From: Thalassoglobus polymorphus
Lineage (GTDB): Bacteria; Planctomycetota; Planctomycetia; Planctomycetales; Planctomycetaceae
DNA length: 64,000 nucleotides
Direction: 5' to 3'
NCBI RefSeq assembly: GCF_007744255.1
Contig: NZ_CP036267.1
Coordinates: 3,661,500 to 3,725,499 of the forward strand
Part shown: positions 33,963 to 43,833 of the stretch, in pieces
Layout of the letters: every line of letters starts with the position of its first letter
Numbering within the stretch: the first letter of the stretch is position 1
Position numbers and translations under genes: made by a program
Notes under the pieces: generated by a model
Told to the model about the DNA's origin: nothing
The model's database searches: none
What the model saw: the letters and a program-made list of their open reading frames with translations, nothing else

Positions 33963-35903
33963 TTATCGCGAACGTCCTGTCGGACGACGGCGCGTCGAGG
34001 TTGTCGGAACGACCTTCGAGCTACCAATTGTTTGTCCACCAGGGGCAGCGTTTAACTTGGCATCGCCAACCGGCTTTTGCACAAATTTTGGGAGGGCGAG
34101 GTTATCATAAAATTGATAAGCAGGCTGCTTCGAGGCTTTGCTGAGGATGTCTCCCAAATTTTGATTCGACTGAATACGCACAAAGTGCGGAATGTTGGTT
34201 CCAGTCTTCTTCCAGATCGATTTCCCCTGGTAGATCAGTTCCACTGTTGTTGTATAGATTTGAACGGTATAAGAACCGGAGCGAGTATAGGTCATTTCTT
34301 TTTGCTTTGGTCCGGAGACAGCTGCCTTCAATGTGACCGGTGCCGAGTCATCTACAGTAATATCCAACTCACTGAGCTTGTTTCTCAGACTCGCTTCGAC
34401 TTTGGCTTGATGCGAACCGGGGATCTGCGATGTGTCGAGTTGAACATTCACTCCCTCGCGGAAAACAAACAGGTCAGGTTCATTCAGCGCCGCGTTCAAC
34501 GCCTCACGAGCACCTTCATGCGGGAGCAACGTTGGCATGATGGCCCCTGGAGAGTTTTGAGGACTCACCGAAAAGTAAGTCGTCCCGTCAATGGCCTGGA
34601 CATTTTCTGCACCATGATAATCCCACAACTTAATCATGCTCTCGAGTTCGACGAGATACCGTTTCCCCAGCAGCACGAAATTGTCGTGTGAGTATTCCAC
34701 TCCTGAGTTCAGAACGATTCCTTCTAGAACAAAGTCGCGATAGATCTCCCCGGTTTCGAGTTCCCAAACTAACAGGGCATCAAAAGCTGTGCAGGCGAGC
34801 CTTTCTCCGGAAGGACTAAAAGCAAAATTCGTGAAGTTGAGGCGGCGAGGTGTCTTCTGAATCGCGATGACTTCATGCGATTTGGTCCCGAAGAGGCCAA
34901 TGCGTTCATCTTTATAAAATGCGAGCATGCTGCCGTCTGCGGACAAAGCGGGGCGACAGTTACTATCGATGGAAAAATGACAGACAGGCTGCAAAGTGGA
35001 GAGATCCCAAATGCTCACTAAGCCGCTTGAATCTTTCAGCACGAACGAGTTCTCATCGAGAAACCGTGCATACTGAACTTCAGGCCTACCAAATGATCCC
35101 TCTCGAATCGGAGCAAAGGTACGCTCCCGGGAGATATGATTGTTCGGCATTCTCCAGAGCTCTAAATTCGGCGACCCACGCTTCAGGTTCTTCATCAAAA
35201 GCAATTCACCATCCGGATGCAATGCCAGTGGAGCCATCTCGGCATACACAACACCTTCACCTCGCTCACGACCGGTATTCAAATCGGACAACACGAGGCG
35301 TGTTTGCGGAGCTTTGTTTTTCACCCCGAAATTCCACATGTATCCTGCAACGACTCGCCGAGCTTTCGGATGAATCACAACCCCCTGCAGCTTCTCGAAA
35401 AAGTCGACCCGTTTCGGCAGTGACACCGCTTTGGGGACGTAATCGAGTTCTTCAGGCACAACGGGACTCACGTCCCACCCATTGCCATATGAACTGATAT
35501 CAACCTCGCTGGAACCTCCCCAATCCACATTCTGAGTGGCTCCCGGATTTGCAGACCCATTGCCAGATCTGGTCTCCTTCTTTGCGGACATCCCCTCCTT
35601 CTTCGCGGGCATTGCCCCTTTGCCATCATCATCCGTAGTTTTGAATGGATTGAGTTCGAGCTCTTTCAGATATTTTTGATCTGCCTCACTCAACTTCGTG
35701 ATATCGATTTCAACAGACTTGCCATCGGTTCGCTCCAGCTTGACTTTGCCATCTTTCTGAGAAACGAGCTTCGCCTCAATTTTGAATCGTCCTGTTGCGT
35801 CCGACCAGGTTCGAGCATCGTCGGCATCTGCGACTGCCCCAAGTGCCATCAACAAAGTGAATGTAATGATCGGGAAAATATTCGAGTGGCGTATCAAGCT
35901 CAT
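33963..35903 (-). CDS. Secreted SHD1-domain protein with WD40-like repeats
   Basis: From the ATG at 35903 (AAGGAG upstream) the product is 646 residues with a signal peptide (FPIITFTLLMALGAVADADD). The SHD1 domain (SLA1 homology 1) is at residues about 30-80: RTWSDATGRFKIEAKLVSQK followed by DGKVKLERTDGKSVEI and LSEADQKYLKEL. SHD1 repeats are common in secreted planctomycete proteins. A Lys/Gly linker follows, then WD40-like blades (ALHPDGELLLMKNLKRGSPN, LSADGSMLAFYKDERIG, FSPSGERLACTAFDALLVWE). A C-terminal unit of about 120 residues ends in Arg-rich RRRPTGRSR. Function unknown; a cell-envelope scaffold is likely. Confidence 0.85.
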   Translation of the reverse strand: MSLIRHSNIFPIITFTLLMALGAVADADDARTWSDATGRFKIEAKLVSQKDGKVKLERTDGKSVEIDITKLSEADQKYLKELELNPFKTTDDDGKGAMPAKKEGMSAKKETRSGNGSANPGATQNVDWGGSSEVDISSYGNGWDVSPVVPEELDYVPKAVSLPKRVDFFEKLQGVVIHPKARRVVAGYMWNFGVKNKAPQTRLVLSDLNTGRERGEGVVYAEMAPLALHPDGELLLMKNLKRGSPNLELWRMPNNHISRERTFAPIREGSFGRPEVQYARFLDENSFVLKDSSGLVSIWDLSTLQPVCHFSIDSNCRPALSADGSMLAFYKDERIGLFGTKSHEVIAIQKTPRRLNFTNFAFSPSGERLACTAFDALLVWELETGEIYRDFVLEGIVLNSGVEYSHDNFVLLGKRYLVELESMIKLWDYHGAENVQAIDGTTYFSVSPQNSPGAIMPTLLPHEGAREALNAALNEPDLFVFREGVNVQLDTSQIPGSHQAKVEASLRNKLSELDITVDDSAPVTLKAAVSGPKQKEMTYTRSGSYTVQIYTTTVELIYQGKSIWKKTGTNIPHFVRIQSNQNLGDILSKASKQPAYQFYDNLALPKFVQKPVGDAKLNAAPGGQTIGSSKVVPTTSTRRRPTGRSR

Positions 35904-36109
35904 AAGGGCTCCTTTCGATGTCAACCGGCATTCGTCATAAGTCCTCAATCATATCTACTGGGACCAATAACTTTCAATCGTAAGACTATCCAAATTGGCT
36001 GTCAACCAGTTCCTCTACAGAATGTATGCCCAACTACGCCTGTCGTCGTTGTCGACTTTCAGCACTTCCTCTGCACTTCGATACGTCAGTTTCTCAAGCT
36101 TCTCTCGCA

Positions 36110-36313
36110 ATGGCTGAAGCAGAATGTTATTCTTTGGTTTCACGTTTAAGTCCGATTCACCAGTATGATTTGACTAGTGAATCTAACTGTAGAGAGATCC
36201 CGAAAACTCAGCAGCCTCGCAAAGCGGGTCTGCTCAAAGTGAAGCGGAAATCTGGATTGATCCTATACGGAGAGACAGAGACAATCCTTCATGGAAAAGT
36301 TTTCCGGGTCTGA
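36110..36313 (+). CDS. Possible small basic protein
   Basis: A 67-codon frame from an internal ATG; the same frame is open to 36026. The C-terminal half is protein-like and basic (RKAGLLKVKRKSGLILYGET, then ETILHGKVFRV), as in short nucleic-acid-associated or toxin-antitoxin-like proteins, but I see no known family, no clear ribosome-binding site and no partner gene. It could be chance. Confidence 0.25.
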   Translation: MAEAECYSLVSRLSPIHQYDLTSESNCREIPKTQQPRKAGLLKVKRKSGLILYGETETILHGKVFRV

Positions 36314-36435
36314 TGAAATTCATAACAACACACAACAGAGCAGGTTCACTATTCAGCAAACAGGCCAAAGACTTCATGCCCAGAAAACTCGAAATTGGCA
36401 TCGAAAGCATCGAAGTTGACTTGGCACTTCCCAGC

Positions 36436-36540
36436 TAGAGCATCTTTCGAATTGGTTTGCAGGTCCTGCCTCGTGGCGAACTGTATTTTTACTAGAGAAA
36501 TGCGTTCTTCACGGGCACACGGTAGAGCAAACTGCTCTAG
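36436..36540 (+). repeat. Palindromic repeat family 1, complete forward copy
   Basis: This is the clearest copy: TAGAGCATCTTTCGAATTGG at the left, a central hairpin GCATTTTT-like arm with TACTAGAGAAATGCGTTCTT, and a right end ACACGGTAGAGCAAACTGCT CTAG. The right end is itself a small palindrome (TAGAGCAAACTGCTCTA). It lies upstream of the zinc-finger/CxxCH gene. I used it as the reference for orientation. Confidence 0.92.
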
Positions 36541-36661
36541 AGCAGTTTCAGTAATCACAAAATTAACATTGGTCTTCACGTTCAGCCTTGTGGCGAGCAG
36601 TCTATGAGAACACGAAAGTGATTTTCAGAGGCATGACAAGCTTTCTGTTTTTGGAATGGCA

Positions 36662-37186
36662 ATGAACTGTTACGACACTATCGATCACATTTTGTCGAAC
36701 GATCACAAAGAAAGTTCGACCTCAAAGCTTGATGAGCACCTGCAGGCATGCCCGCGCTGTCGGTCACTCGTCGAAGTGATTTCGCCAATGCTCAATGCGT
36801 CACTCGTCACAGAAACGAACGAAGAGCGAGATTCTGCCCCCACATGGTCTCCCCAGGAACAGACCGGTGCTGAGTCTGAAATCGCAGTCGAATTCGCCCA
36901 GAAATCAGCAAAGAGACTGGCACTCGCTACAAAGACGCAAGGCGAGTCAAAGCTTTCCCAACTCATCTCGCGTGAATCGCGTTACATGAACAAGCTGAAA
37001 TTCGCCGCAGCTTTCCTTGCTGGCGTTGCCGCCTCGTTCGGGGGCATTGCTGTGCTGCGTTCAGAGTCCGTTCCTAACGAAGCGCACATGAACTCGACTT
37101 GCTTACTCGGTTCCGACCTCGACGACTCAATCTCTTCAGAAAAGCTGGTGCGGTCGTGTATGGCATGTCATATCGCGCCGAACTGA
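36662..37186 (+). CDS. Membrane protein with an anti-sigma-type zinc finger and a C-terminal CxxCH
   Basis: About 174 residues from the ATG at 36662 (GGA 6 bases upstream; the ATG at 36656 is an alternative). The N-terminal part has the HxxxCxxC pattern LDEHLQACPRCRSL of anti-sigma zinc fingers. One membrane helix follows at about residues 115-135 (FAAAFLAGVAASFGGIAVL). The last residues are VRSCMACHIAPN, a CxxCH that would bind haem c if outside the membrane. This combination would place a redox or haem site outside and a regulator-like zinc finger inside. No sigma factor gene is adjacent. Confidence 0.65.
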   Translation: MNCYDTIDHILSNDHKESSTSKLDEHLQACPRCRSLVEVISPMLNASLVTETNEERDSAPTWSPQEQTGAESEIAVEFAQKSAKRLALATKTQGESKLSQLISRESRYMNKLKFAAAFLAGVAASFGGIAVLRSESVPNEAHMNSTCLLGSDLDDSISSEKLVRSCMACHIAPN

Positions 37187-37208
37187 AAAGAATCAGTTGA
37201 GCAGAAAG

Positions 37209-37236
37209 CGAAGCCTCACCTTCTGATTTGGCTTCG
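37209..37236. terminator. Weak convergent hairpin
   Basis: CGAAGCC (37209-37215) pairs with GGCTTCG (37230-37236) between two converging genes. There is no T-run on either side, so termination would be weak or Rho-assisted. Confidence 0.4.
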
Positions 37237-37259
37237 GACTCAAGTTGCCTGACAGTGAA

Positions 37260-38252
37260 TTACTCGTTTGATGACGATCGCAAAGCAATTTCAATAAACT
37301 TATCAAGTCGATCTCCATCTTCTTTGCTACCGATCACTTCCTGAGCAAATGGACCTAACCCTCCGCCCATTCGCTTGACCTCTTTCTCAAGGTGCTGCTT
37401 CACCTGAGCCAGTTTCGCCCGCTCGCGAGTCAACATTGCACGCTCTAACGAAACAGAAAGTTGGGCCTGCCGCAACTGATCTTCCAACTGATCATGAAGT
37501 TCTACAAGCTTAGCGACCAGATCGGATGGAGCATTCGAAAGTTCACTCCAATCGACTGGTGGATAAGCGGCCGCCTCGGCGTTCCTCAATCTTGAAATCA
37601 AGTACACGATATAAGAGTCACGGTCTGTGACCGCTTCCAGCAACACCACGGGATCGTCAAACTCCACTACCGGAGCTGGCATTTCCGCTAGTTCAGGCTC
37701 TTCGTGCAGGGGCTGTTCGCTGAACTGCGAATTCTGCTGGACTGTCGCAGCTTCAGCAGGAGTCACCAAATCTGGTGATTCATCTCCCTTTGATTCGGCT
37801 TCATCATTTTCAGCGACTTCTTCACCTAAAAGACGAGCTTTGGTTGCTGCCCAGAAATCGTCGTCGCCCGAAGGGTTCACGCTATTTGTGGACGCAGGAG
37901 GGGCAACATTGCTGGATGTTGCTTTGGATTCAGCTTCTGAACTCGCTGGAGAGGCGAAGTTACCCGAGGAAAGCATTTCGAGGATCTGTTCAATCCCCAA
38001 CTCGATCCTCGTGAAATGGTCTTCAGGGTCGAGCTCATTGTAAGTTTCGAGAGCTTTCTCAACATGTTGAGCCAAGCTCGACAGTGGTCGCGCTGGCGCG
38101 TCTCCAGGTTTCACCCCGGACCGCTGCAGGCGATCTAACTGGTCTGCTGTTCCTTCCAAACGTTCCGTCAGCGCAGCAATAATTTCATTCTTGCTGGTGA
38201 TTTCTCGCTGAAGTGTCTTCAGAATCAAATTGTCGTCCGTGGTATCACTCAT
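37260..38252 (-). CDS. Coiled-coil protein of unknown function
   Basis: About 330 residues from the ATG at 38252 (the frame is open 8 codons further). The N-terminus is a heptad-rich helix (LKTLQREITSKNEIIAALTE, RLEGTADQLDRLQ). The middle is Glu/Ser/Ala-rich and probably unstructured. The C-terminal third has another helix (LHDQLEDQLRQAQLSVSLER, then RAKLAQVKQHLEKEVKRMGG), ending SKEDGDRLDKFIEIALRSS. No catalytic motif or membrane segment is visible. It lies upstream of and on the same strand as nothing else recognisable; cinA is about 180 bp upstream. Confidence 0.7.
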   Translation of the reverse strand: MSDTTDDNLILKTLQREITSKNEIIAALTERLEGTADQLDRLQRSGVKPGDAPARPLSSLAQHVEKALETYNELDPEDHFTRIELGIEQILEMLSSGNFASPASSEAESKATSSNVAPPASTNSVNPSGDDDFWAATKARLLGEEVAENDEAESKGDESPDLVTPAEAATVQQNSQFSEQPLHEEPELAEMPAPVVEFDDPVVLLEAVTDRDSYIVYLISRLRNAEAAAYPPVDWSELSNAPSDLVAKLVELHDQLEDQLRQAQLSVSLERAMLTRERAKLAQVKQHLEKEVKRMGGGLGPFAQEVIGSKEDGDRLDKFIEIALRSSSNE

Positions 38253-38433
38253 CGGATCTTCATGTTCCGTGCCCAAGAATACATGTCAAAAGCTATGTCA
38301 TGTAAACTTAGTTCACAATTTGCAACGTGACGGTAAAACGTAAAAGATTTCACAAGTTTCGCTGAATCCTCTACAGCAGAAAGACTTACGTCGACTCAGC
38401 CCAAACCCATACCACCATCAGTGAGGATTTCGT

Positions 38434-38991
38434 TCAACAATCAGCAGCCTGACCAGGGCAAAGCGAGTTGTGAGTGAGAGCGTTTCGCATCACTTGCAAG
38501 GCGGCATCAAACTGCCGGGTCTGTCGCAGGCTGAGTCCCGCTTCTGGCTGTGAACGAAGTTCAAACTTGGTGACACTCGTCGAATCTGCACTTCGAGTTG
38601 CGATTCCAGAAAAGGCGATACCATCCCACTGAGAAGGAGCATCGGGCCCCAGATGTCCTGTCACAGAGACTGCAAGGTCCGCTTCGGGCGTTTTGTAAAG
38701 TGCTCCTTGCGCCATTTGGCGAGCCACGGTCTCCGAGACCGGACCAACTTCGGGAGCAGCGAGGTCTTCGTCCGACACCCCTAACCAAGAACTTTTCGAA
38801 TCGTTTCGATACGTAACGAATGAGCCACACAAAGAACTTGAGACTCCAGGAATTTTCGAAAGCGTGGCAGCCAGCAAACCTGCGGTGCAACTTTCCGCAA
38901 AAACAATTCTGACAGAACGGTTCCTCAGAGCTGAAACAAACATCTCAGCTGTCTTCTGCAACTCATCTTCCAGACTCGGCTGCTCACTCAT
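38434..38991 (-). CDS. pncC: CinA C-terminal-type nicotinamide-nucleotide amidase
   Basis: A 185-residue single-domain protein of the CinA C-terminal family, which deamidates nicotinamide mononucleotide and recycles NAD precursors. The family stretch is IVFAESCTAGLLAATLSKIP followed by GVSSSLCGSFVTYRNDSKSS WLGV, then GPVSETVARQMAQGA and ADLAVSVTGHLGPDAPSQWD. The larger CinA N-terminal domain is absent, as in PncC of E. coli. The length is normal for the stand-alone type. Confidence 0.88.
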   Translation of the reverse strand: MSEQPSLEDELQKTAEMFVSALRNRSVRIVFAESCTAGLLAATLSKIPGVSSSLCGSFVTYRNDSKSSWLGVSDEDLAAPEVGPVSETVARQMAQGALYKTPEADLAVSVTGHLGPDAPSQWDGIAFSGIATRSADSTSVTKFELRSQPEAGLSLRQTRQFDAALQVMRNALTHNSLCPGQAADC

Positions 38992-39186
38992 CCCTGTCTC
39001 GCAAGTTTCAATGAAATTCCTTCATGGGTACAACAAGCATAGAAAACGCTCATAGCTGACAGATTCGAAGCAGGGCTCCTCCGGCTTCTTGTTTACCTCG
39101 CCCCACTCCACGCAACTTCTCTGCTAATTTCGCGGACGCCTGATCTGCTTAAGCGAATCCCTTAACACTTTTGCAAAGCCGTTTGC

Positions 39187-40293
39187 TTAGCGACCTTTGC
39201 CAAGAAAAGTTTTAATGGAATCGTAGATCCCTTCTTTGCTGTCGATTTCGCTGAGGACCAGATTCTCAAAGTCAGCTTCGAGTTTTCGCAGGTCCTTAAT
39301 GAACTCACCGCTTCCGTAAGGACTTCGAACCTGACCGTAACAGAAGAGGTTACAAACCTGTAACAAGTTCTCAACCAAGTATTGGGTCGACTCTTGACTA
39401 TCCTCTCCCCAGTTGTCCCCGTCGGAAAACTGAAAGATATAGATGTTCCATTCTTCTGCCGGAAACTCACGTGAAATAATTGAGACAGCTTTTTCATACG
39501 CCGACGAAATCCGAGTCCCACCCGACTCACGCACTCGGTAAAAGGTGTCTTCATCAACTTCATGAGCAACTGCATCGTGAACAACGTATCGCCGTTGTAC
39601 TCCCTCGTACTGGCTGCGTAGCCATGTATCGATCCAAAAAGATTCGATGCGGACTAGCTCTTTCTGTTCATCCGTCATCGAGCCGGAAACATCCATGATG
39701 TAGATAATCGCGGCGTTCGCTTGAGGCATTGGAACGGATGTCCAACTGCGATAGCGTTCATCTTCGCGATCCGGAATGATTATCGGTCGATCCGGATTGT
39801 AGGTCCCACTTGAGATTTGTCTCTTGAGTGCCTGCTTGTAAGTTCTTTTGAAATGTCGGAGCGAGTCTGGCCCAGTTCGCGAGATGGTGTTGTACTTGTC
39901 TTTCTTGGATTGAATCGAATCCTGGCCTTTCGGAAGAATATTCGGCAGTTCGAGTTCGTCCCCGAGTATCTCTGCAAGTTCATCCAGAGAAACTTCGACT
40001 TCACGGATGTGTCGTCCGGGCTCAGTCCCAGCGATCCCGGTGCCATCTCCTTCATCTTGCCCACTTCCAATAGGTTGACCGACCTCACCTTCCCCCTGCC
40101 CTGTTCCTCCCGATCCTTTGGAACCATGCTGGAAATGAGGGATGTCGATGTTCGGAACCGGAATACTCACGGTTTCGCGTCCTTTACGCCCAAGCATTTC
40201 ACCGTGATTGACGTAGCGTTTCAAATCCTTGCGAATCCGTCCTCGCACAATTTCATTGAAGCGTCGCAGGTTTCGTTCGATCACACGAGCCAT
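39187..40293 (-). CDS. DUF444 (YeaH/YhbH) family protein with a VWA-like domain
   Basis: A 368-residue member of the UPF0229/DUF444 family. Features: N-terminal [22 protein letters not shown], a Gly-rich linker, then the family-typical [15 protein letters not shown]. The C-terminal domain has a MIDAS-like [20 protein letters not shown] and [32 protein letters not shown]. In E. coli and Bacillus the family partners PrkA-type kinase YeaG and SpoVR-like YcgB in the stress/stationary response. Neither partner is adjacent here. Confidence 0.92.
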   Translation of the reverse strand: MARVIERNLRRFNEIVRGRIRKDLKRYVNHGEMLGRKGRETVSIPVPNIDIPHFQHGSKGSGGTGQGEGEVGQPIGSGQDEGDGTGIAGTEPGRHIREVEVSLDELAEILGDELELPNILPKGQDSIQSKKDKYNTISRTGPDSLRHFKRTYKQALKRQISSGTYNPDRPIIIPDREDERYRSWTSVPMPQANAAIIYIMDVSGSMTDEQKELVRIESFWIDTWLRSQYEGVQRRYVVHDAVAHEVDEDTFYRVRESGGTRISSAYEKAVSIISREFPAEEWNIYIFQFSDGDNWGEDSQESTQYLVENLLQVCNLFCYGQVRSPYGSGEFIKDLRKLEADFENLVLSEIDSKEGIYDSIKTFLGKGR

Positions 40294-40821
40294 GTCAACT
40301 CCTTTGGGGATGATCCCTTTCTGGAATTCTATGACGAATACAACGAATAAGTCACCAGCGATTTTTTAGAACTGATCCTGAAACTTGAAATTGCTCACTC
40401 ACAAAGTGGAGAAGAGCGGCGACTCCGAAGATTTTCGGACTGGCTCTCATTACGGCCTCAGCGAAGCTCTTTGACGTACGAATCATCCCTGCCAATATTG
40501 AAATTTCTCAGACTCTTTCGAAGAAGTTCAGAAAGTGGAGTAGTTTGATTGATCCGGGACACCTCTGAATTCGTTACTTGAAGAGACTCAATGATATTCG
40601 CTATGGAAATTGATCCGCGGAACGATTCTTTGAGTTGAATTTGCAATTTCGCTGTACAAGATTACAATCTCAACAAGTGTTTACACGTTTAGAGATAATG
40701 ACTTAGGAACAAAGACGGCAATTATTTCCCAGTGAAAGCTCATCGGGAAAATACGATTCAACTTTGATTCCTCTCAAATTACGACCTTCGTTTTAGCATC
40801 AATCCCCTCGGGAGATCCCCA
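40294..40821. other. Divergent intergenic region before floA
   Basis: Over 520 bp lie between the divergent DUF444 and floA genes. 40363-40450 is a reverse copy of repeat family 2. A 62-codon minus-strand frame (40458-40646) starts with TTG and has no ribosome-binding site; I do not accept it as a gene. Promoters for both neighbours are expected. Confidence 0.5.
40363..40450 (-). repeat. Palindromic repeat family 2, reverse copy
   Basis: On the minus strand the order is CCAGTCCGAAAATCTTCGGA, GTCGCCGCTCTTCTCCACTT TGTGAGTGAGC, AATTTCAAGTTTCAGGATCA GTTCTAAAAA. It matches the copy at 43723-43808 base for base over most of the length. Confidence 0.85.
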
Positions 40822-41808
40822 GTGAGACAACTCGAATTAGATGGTGTCTTCCTTCTTGCTCAAGAAGATGTTCCAGATCCTTGGGCTGTTGCGATAATGG
40901 TTGGAATCTTCCTGGTTGTGGTTCTGGGGCTGATTTCAATCTTTCTGCTCGGCAAATATTTCAACCTTTGGATTCGTGCTTTTGTCACACGTGCAAAAAT
41001 TGATCCGTTCACACTCGTGTTCATGTCACTGAGAAAGGTGAATCCAAATACGATTGTGGACGCAAAAATCAGTGCTGTCCAAGCAGGCCTTACAAACATC
41101 CCAACACGCTCTTACGAAGCTCATTACCTTGCCGGGGGGAACATTCAGCGTGTTGTTCGGGCTCTGATTGCTGCACACCGAGCACGCATCGATCTCGATT
41201 GGGATACAGCTTCCGCAATTGATCTTGCTGGCCGCGATGTTCTTGAAGCTGTCCGGACGAGTGTCGATCCGAAAGTGATTGACTGCCCGGATCCGCGCCA
41301 CGGTCGCACAACTTTAGATGGTGTCTCAAAAGACGGAATCCAACTCAAAGCCCGTGCCCGCGTCACCGTACGAATGAATCTGAGCCAACTCGTCGGGGGT
41401 GCCACAGAAGAAACGGTCATTGCCCGTGTTGGGGAAGGGATCGTCTCTGCAATTGGATCATGCGACTCTCATACTCAAGTCCTTGCAAATCCAACTCTGA
41501 TTGCCCAAACTGTACTTCGAAAAAGCTTGGATTCACAAACTGCATACGAGATTGTGTCCATTGACATTGCAGACATCGATGTTGGAGACAACATCGGAGC
41601 ACGTCTTCAAGGAGATCAAGCTGAGGCGGATGTCCGTGTTGCACGGGCGAGAGCTGAAAAACGTCGTGCCGAAGCTGTCGCATGGGAACAGGAAATGCAG
41701 TCAAAAACTCAAGAGAACCGCGCACTGGTTGTTCTTGCTGAAGCAGAGATTCCGAAAGCAATGGCTGAGGCGTATCTGAATGGATCACTTAGAGCAAAAA
41801 ATACATGA
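40822..41808 (+). CDS. floA: Flotillin-like protein FloA
   Basis: FloA is a membrane scaffold of bacterial lipid-raft-like regions. The 328-residue product starts at a GTG (GGGAGAT 7 bases upstream), has one membrane helix ([20 protein letters not shown]) and then the family-invariant [20 protein letters not shown] and [27 protein letters not shown], the SPFH core [20 protein letters not shown] and the C-terminal helix [20 protein letters not shown]. It ends close to a 72-residue protein of unknown function in the same direction. Confidence 0.94.
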   Translation: MRQLELDGVFLLAQEDVPDPWAVAIMVGIFLVVVLGLISIFLLGKYFNLWIRAFVTRAKIDPFTLVFMSLRKVNPNTIVDAKISAVQAGLTNIPTRSYEAHYLAGGNIQRVVRALIAAHRARIDLDWDTASAIDLAGRDVLEAVRTSVDPKVIDCPDPRHGRTTLDGVSKDGIQLKARARVTVRMNLSQLVGGATEETVIARVGEGIVSAIGSCDSHTQVLANPTLIAQTVLRKSLDSQTAYEIVSIDIADIDVGDNIGARLQGDQAEADVRVARARAEKRRAEAVAWEQEMQSKTQENRALVVLAEAEIPKAMAEAYLNGSLRAKNT

Positions 41809-42002
41809 CGGCAGGATTTGCCGGTTAGTTCGATTGCAAGTCGAAAACAAAACATTGGAAAGGAAGCCCCTCAGTTATTACGATGTAGAAAGTGGCAACG
41901 TTGTCCAAACGTAGACGGACATTGCCTCACAATCAGCTGCTCACAACTTTTCGTGAAATCAGGGACGACGAATCGATATTTGTGTTGTGTAGCGGGATAA
42001 CA

Positions 42003-42221
42003 ATGAGCCCTGAAACTATGTCTGAACTCAATATTCAACTGACTCGAAAACAACAAGAAATGCTGCTCCGTGGACTGCGATATGTCCGCAGCTCCATCGC
42101 TTTGGACGCTCAAAACTGGAGCGAACAACTTGAAGAAGAGCGACATCAAAAGTATAGCGAAATCGCTGAGCTTGAATCGCTCTTGAACGGCGCCAAGATT
42201 GTCGAAGCTGCTGCAATTTAA
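42003..42221 (+). CDS. Small conserved-looking protein, function unknown
   Basis: A 72-residue protein from the ATG at 42003 (frame open to 41892). It is helical, with ELNIQLTRKQQEMLLRGLRY VRSS and a second helix EERHQKYSEIAELESLL. The opening resembles small planctomycete or cyanobacterial hypothetical proteins, but I cannot name the family. It follows floA by about 200 bp in the same direction. A 17-bp stretch (GCAATTTAAGAACGCTG) that includes its stop codon is duplicated right after the gene. Confidence 0.55.
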   Translation: MSPETMSELNIQLTRKQQEMLLRGLRYVRSSIALDAQNWSEQLEEERHQKYSEIAELESLLNGAKIVEAAAI

Positions 42222-42357
42222 GAACGCTGGCAATTTAAGAACGCTGCACAGGAACGCTGACAAGTCGTTCGAAATTGCCGTGATTCACCGAAACAATCGT
42301 TCTTCAGAATTTTGACAGACCGAACCGATCGTTTTGGAAAGTCAGAACATTGCATAT

Positions 42358-42397
42358 CACCCCGTGACAGGAATTCGATTCGTGTCACGGGGTGTTT
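42358..42397 (+). terminator. Hairpin with short T-run after the 72-residue gene
   Basis: CACCCCGTGACA and TGTCACGGGGTG form a long GC-rich stem around a 13-nt loop, followed by TTTACATT. It lies about 135 bp after the small gene and before the KAS III-like gene. The stem is strong but the T-run is short. Confidence 0.6.
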
Positions 42398-42531
42398 ACA
42401 TTGCACGAGCAATCATCCAGAGTCTTGATATTTTCACAACAAACACAATCAATCTCGATAGAGCATTTTCAATGCTGATCGTGGTCCCGATTCCTGAAAT
42501 TCGATCCGCTTGAGATTCAAGCGAAAGCCTT

Positions 42532-43584
42532 ATGCGTTATCAACATGTTTGCCTCGAAGCGATCGTCACCAATCCTCCCGAAGAAGTGGTGACCTCTGTA
42601 GAAATCGAATCGCGACTCGCTCCTGTCTACGAAAAACTTCGATTGCCGGAAGGCCGACTCGAACTCATGACAGGCATCCGGGAACGGCGGTTCTATCAGC
42701 CTGGGACCCTTCCAGGAACAATCAGCGCAGCCACTGTTCAGAAGGGACTCAAAGCTGCCAGGATCGCCCCCGAATTGTGCCAAGCACTCATTCACGGATC
42801 GGTTTGTCGTGATCAAATGGAACCAGCCACTGCGGCGGCTGTCCATGCTGCAGCAGGTTTACCAAAAAACTCATTAGTCATTGATGTCAGCAATGCCTGC
42901 CTGGGGATCTTGAACGGCGCTGTGATCATTGCTGACATGATCGAACTGGGCCGTATCAAAGCTGGAATTGTCGTCGGAACAGAAATCGGTCGACCACTTG
43001 TTGAAGCAACGATCGACAAACTCAACAACGATCCGAGCGTGACTCGAAAATCATTCAAACTCGATTTCGCGTCACTCACAATCGGTTCAGGCTCCGCTGC
43101 GATTGTCTTGTGCCATGACTCCATCAGCAAAACGGGTCATCGGCTGCTAGGAGGAGCCTGCCGAGCTGACACATCTCACGCCAATCTGTGCGAAGGAGGA
43201 GTCGATGCAGGTGAAACAAACGATCACCGGCCACTGATGAGCACCGATTCCGAAGCACTTCTTTATGCGGGTGTCGATCTCGCCCAAGAGACGTGGGAGG
43301 AGACGAAAGCCGTTCTCGGATGGGCGAATGCGGACGTCACAAAAACATTTACTCACCAGGTTGGAAAAGCTCATCGTTCGCTGCTGCTGGAGAAACTGAA
43401 CCTCTCTACTGAACTCGACTATCCTACCGTCGAGGTGATGGGAAACACGGGCGCTGCTGCCCTTCCTACGGCTGCAGCACTCGGGATTGAAGCAGGCTTT
43501 GTCTCTGCCGGAGACCGTATCGCATTGCTCGGAATCGGTAGTGGCTTGAATTCAATCATGCTTGGCGTTGAATGGAATTCATGA
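42532..43584 (+). CDS. 3-oxoacyl-ACP synthase III-like thiolase-fold enzyme
   Basis: A 350-residue enzyme of the FabH/KAS III superfamily, which condenses acyl groups by a Cys-His-Asn triad. Catalytic Cys lies in [20 protein letters not shown], His in [14 protein letters not shown] and Asn in [36 protein letters not shown] and [15 protein letters not shown] are other family blocks. It lacks the FabH-specific PHQAN form, so it may be an OleA-like or other specialised condensing enzyme and not housekeeping FabH. It is alone, between floA and a second SPFH protein. Confidence 0.82.
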   Translation: MRYQHVCLEAIVTNPPEEVVTSVEIESRLAPVYEKLRLPEGRLELMTGIRERRFYQPGTLPGTISAATVQKGLKAARIAPELCQALIHGSVCRDQMEPATAAAVHAAAGLPKNSLVIDVSNACLGILNGAVIIADMIELGRIKAGIVVGTEIGRPLVEATIDKLNNDPSVTRKSFKLDFASLTIGSGSAAIVLCHDSISKTGHRLLGGACRADTSHANLCEGGVDAGETNDHRPLMSTDSEALLYAGVDLAQETWEETKAVLGWANADVTKTFTHQVGKAHRSLLLEKLNLSTELDYPTVEVMGNTGAAALPTAAALGIEAGFVSAGDRIALLGIGSGLNSIMLGVEWNS

Positions 43585-43722
43585 GGAAAGCAGAGTTTCC
43601 TTGAAGTTTCTTTTCGGAAGGATTTTCTTTTGATCCGGCCTGAGTAGTTGAACGTTCGTTCCCAGAGAGGGTAGGATCAACACCTGTCATTTGCTCCTCT
43701 CATACTCAGAATTGAATCAAAA

Positions 43723-43808
43723 TTAGAACCAGCCCGAAAACTTCTGGAGTCGTCGCTTTTCTCAACGTTTGAGAGAGCATATTCAGGTTTCAGGATCAGT
43801 TCGAAAGT
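43723..43808 (+). repeat. Palindromic repeat family 2, reference copy
   Basis: Order: TTAGAACCAGCCCGAAAACT, TCTGGAGTCGTCGCTTTTCT, CAACGTTTGAGAGAGCATAT, TCAGGTTTCAGGATCAGTTC. The ends TTAGAACCAG and (reverse complement) GAACTGATCC form an imperfect terminal inverted repeat. TCTCAACGTTTGAGA is an internal palindrome. It lies just before the start of the SPFH/GYF gene. Confidence 0.85.
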
Positions 43809-43833
43809 TCGTTAATTCATAAAGGATCGTTGC

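Larger units (their letters stand above)
35904..36661. other. Intergenic region with one family-1 repeat and one possible small gene
   Basis: This 760-bp gap lies between divergent genes. 36436-36540 is a complete palindromic repeat of family 1. A 67-codon frame at 36110-36313 is the only protein-like reading. The remainder has no visible feature; promoters of both neighbours must be here. Confidence 0.5.

Noticed and set aside
42358-42397. Small minus-strand frame through the hairpin (42218-42412)
   Set aside because: It reads through the terminator-like hairpin and has no protein-like sequence.
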